Source: Syngnathus acus (taxonomy: Eukaryota; Chordata; Actinopteri; Syngnathiformes; Syngnathidae). Taken from it: 64,000 nt of DNA. The notes below the pieces were generated by a model, which was given only the letters and a program-made list of their open reading frames with translations, made no database searches and was not told the DNA's origin. Shown piece after piece: positions 62,514 through 64,000 of the stretch. Position numbers and translations under genes: made by a program. The stretch covers positions 2,108,001-2,172,000 of the forward strand of contig NC_051100.1 of NCBI RefSeq assembly GCF_901709675.1, in the 5' to 3' direction. Position 1 is the first letter of the stretch, and every line of letters starts with the position of its first letter.

Positions 62514-64000
62514 TTTTAGATGCAAGAGCGATTGGATGCTTTCTCGTGGTCCCTTCAAAGTCTGGAAAAAAAGTTTTGTACATGTATCGCGTTACATGGT
62601 GTGAAAATTGGCTGGCTTCCTGTCAGCCTCAAGCAGCAGGGGTCATTTTTACCTTTGCCAAATTGACTGTTTTCTTTTCTTTTTTACCCTGAAAGTTTGA
62701 ACTTTGTGAGCTTTGGTGAAACACGTTTGACTTTTTCAACAGCGTTTGGTTACTGCAAGCTAAAGAGACTGGGTCGGTCTGTTTTATTTTAGTTTGTGTA
62801 TCTGTCCGTGTGTTTGTCTCTATGTCTTTATCTCTTAATCTGTTCATCTGTGTGAATGGAAACTTGATAATGTAATTATAACTCAGTGGAAAAGATCATA
62901 GATACAAATGTCCATTCTGTCCAGTCAGTTGTTTGTATGATCAAATGCAAACACGTTACGGATTTTAATGTTGTTGTTGTTTCGTCCAATGTGTGGCATC
63001 CCAATGATATCACGCAGCACGGGCTGCGAGCGGATTACACGCTGTGGTCATGTCAATATCTCGACTGCCTTTGATTCTCGGCCCTAATGGGATTAATCGC
63101 AGCGTTATGGCGTCGGAGGATGATTGATCCCTTTCATAGTTTCATCGTCACAACGCCATGTTTACCAAACGCGCCTACTATCCCCCTCTTTTTATTTCCT
63201 TCTTGCAGACATCTGTCACGTGTTCCCAGCAAGCTCCTTGGCTTGAATAAATGATGATAGGGATGATTTGGTGCCTGTGGAGCTCCCCAAAAAAAAGCAT
63301 CCCTGTCCTTATTAGCTGCTTTAGAGCATGTACATAAATATGAAAGCACACTCAGGCTCAAGTTGATTGCAAAATAGTATATATAATATATAATATTTTT
63401 TGAGTAGTTATTTCGAATTCTGAAAAGAAGTAGTTGCTGATGTTGAATTGAAGTTTGAAATACGAGGAAAACATGAGCGAGGTGTTTGTAGACGTCTTGG
63501 CAAAGCGATAAAGATTACTAAGCAAGCCCAGGGCATTAAAATCATTTCTAAGATACCGCTCTGTTTGTTGCAATAAAAATATGTAGTACTATTTTATGCA
63601 AATAAGTAAAGTCACAGAAAATTGTTCTGTAATCACTGTCCTGATTAACACGCACACATAAAACGCTCCGCTCTCTTGTCTATTTGGGTCATGCACTGAA
63701 AGTCCCACCCTTTTTGTTTGGTCTCCTAGCTGGCCCAATACCGCAGATGTGTTTTGTCTGTGGCTAACCAGGTAAACAAAATGTCATCCCTGTGTTTATG
63801 TGCAGGATTACACATCGGCGCTGCCACTTGGACCTGCGCCCACCGCCTTATTGCCGTGCAAGCGTAACGCTGCAGTCAACCATCACAAAAAAGGCCAAAT
63901 AAACCCAACGTTGAAAGGGTGAACACCCTGCGGTTTTGCTCTGTCTATGTTCAGAGGAATGTCATTAACTATCCAACTTTTGACTTCGCTCACACAGACA
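62514..64000. other. Downstream intergenic sequence
   Basis: No coding exon recognised. A complex, repeat-free stretch at about 62,980-63,250 has two GGATTA sites (63,032 and 63,090) and a CACGTG E-box near 63,217; it could be a conserved element. An AT-rich palindrome (TATATAATATATAATAT) lies near 63,378. Confidence 0.4.

Noticed and set aside
58486-64000. Additional gene after cdh5 (for example the frame at 59,557-59,790)
   Set aside because: The Leu/Ile-rich segment is short, lacks splice context and overlaps the likely 3' UTR; no family recognised.
1-64000. CRISPR arrays, prophage or bacterial operons
   Set aside because: Intron-rich vertebrate genes and dispersed repeats throughout; the repeats are not regularly spaced with unique spacers.

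Overview
The window looks like nuclear DNA from a teleost fish, probably a spiny-rayed (percomorph) lineage. It has AT-rich spacers full of CA/GT microsatellites and decayed fish-type repeats, with short GC-rich coding exons and consensus GT-AG introns. All recognised protein genes lie on the + strand. The species cannot be named from the sequence.

Layout: (1) 1-~700 is the last exon of a Hox9 paralogue, whose first exon lies outside the window. (2) ~0.7-15.7 kb holds no recognisable Hox gene, only repeats, a GC-rich promoter-like patch near 8.75 kb and a cluster of CRE sites. (3) 15.74-15.83 kb is a microRNA of the mir-10d type. (4) 17.9-19.6 kb is a complete two-exon Hox4 gene. (5) 21.6-23.95 kb is metaxin 2 in ten coding exons. 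(6) 24.3-40.8 kb is intergenic, with transposon remnants and one unexplained coding-like exon on the minus strand at 38.6-38.8 kb. (7) ~41.0-62.5 kb is vascular endothelial cadherin: a candidate 5' untranslated exon, 14 coding exons and a long 3' flank. (8) 62.5-64 kb has no recognised gene.

The order Hox9 - mir-10d - Hox4 - mtx2 fits the duplicated, highly reduced HoxDb cluster of teleosts. From established knowledge, pufferfish and medaka keep only hoxd9b and hoxd4b there, while zebrafish keeps only mir-10d. The genes are therefore called hoxd9b, mir10d and hoxd4b. Both Hox proteins act in anterior-posterior patterning. mir-10 lies upstream of Hox4 as in other vertebrate clusters. mtx2 is the usual neighbour on the 3' side of HoxD. 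Next comes cdh5, which in human is on another chromosome from HOXD, so Hox/mtx2 and endothelial regulation share one interval here.

Regulatory leads read directly from the sequence: three exact matches to the CTCF core (one in the Hox9 intron, one in the spacer, one just inside cdh5 intron 1); a CCATTGG + CACGTG pair at hoxd4b that recurs at 8.77 kb; ETS motifs at the presumed cdh5 start; and a compound nuclear-receptor half-site cluster beyond mtx2. None has been tested by alignment or experiment.
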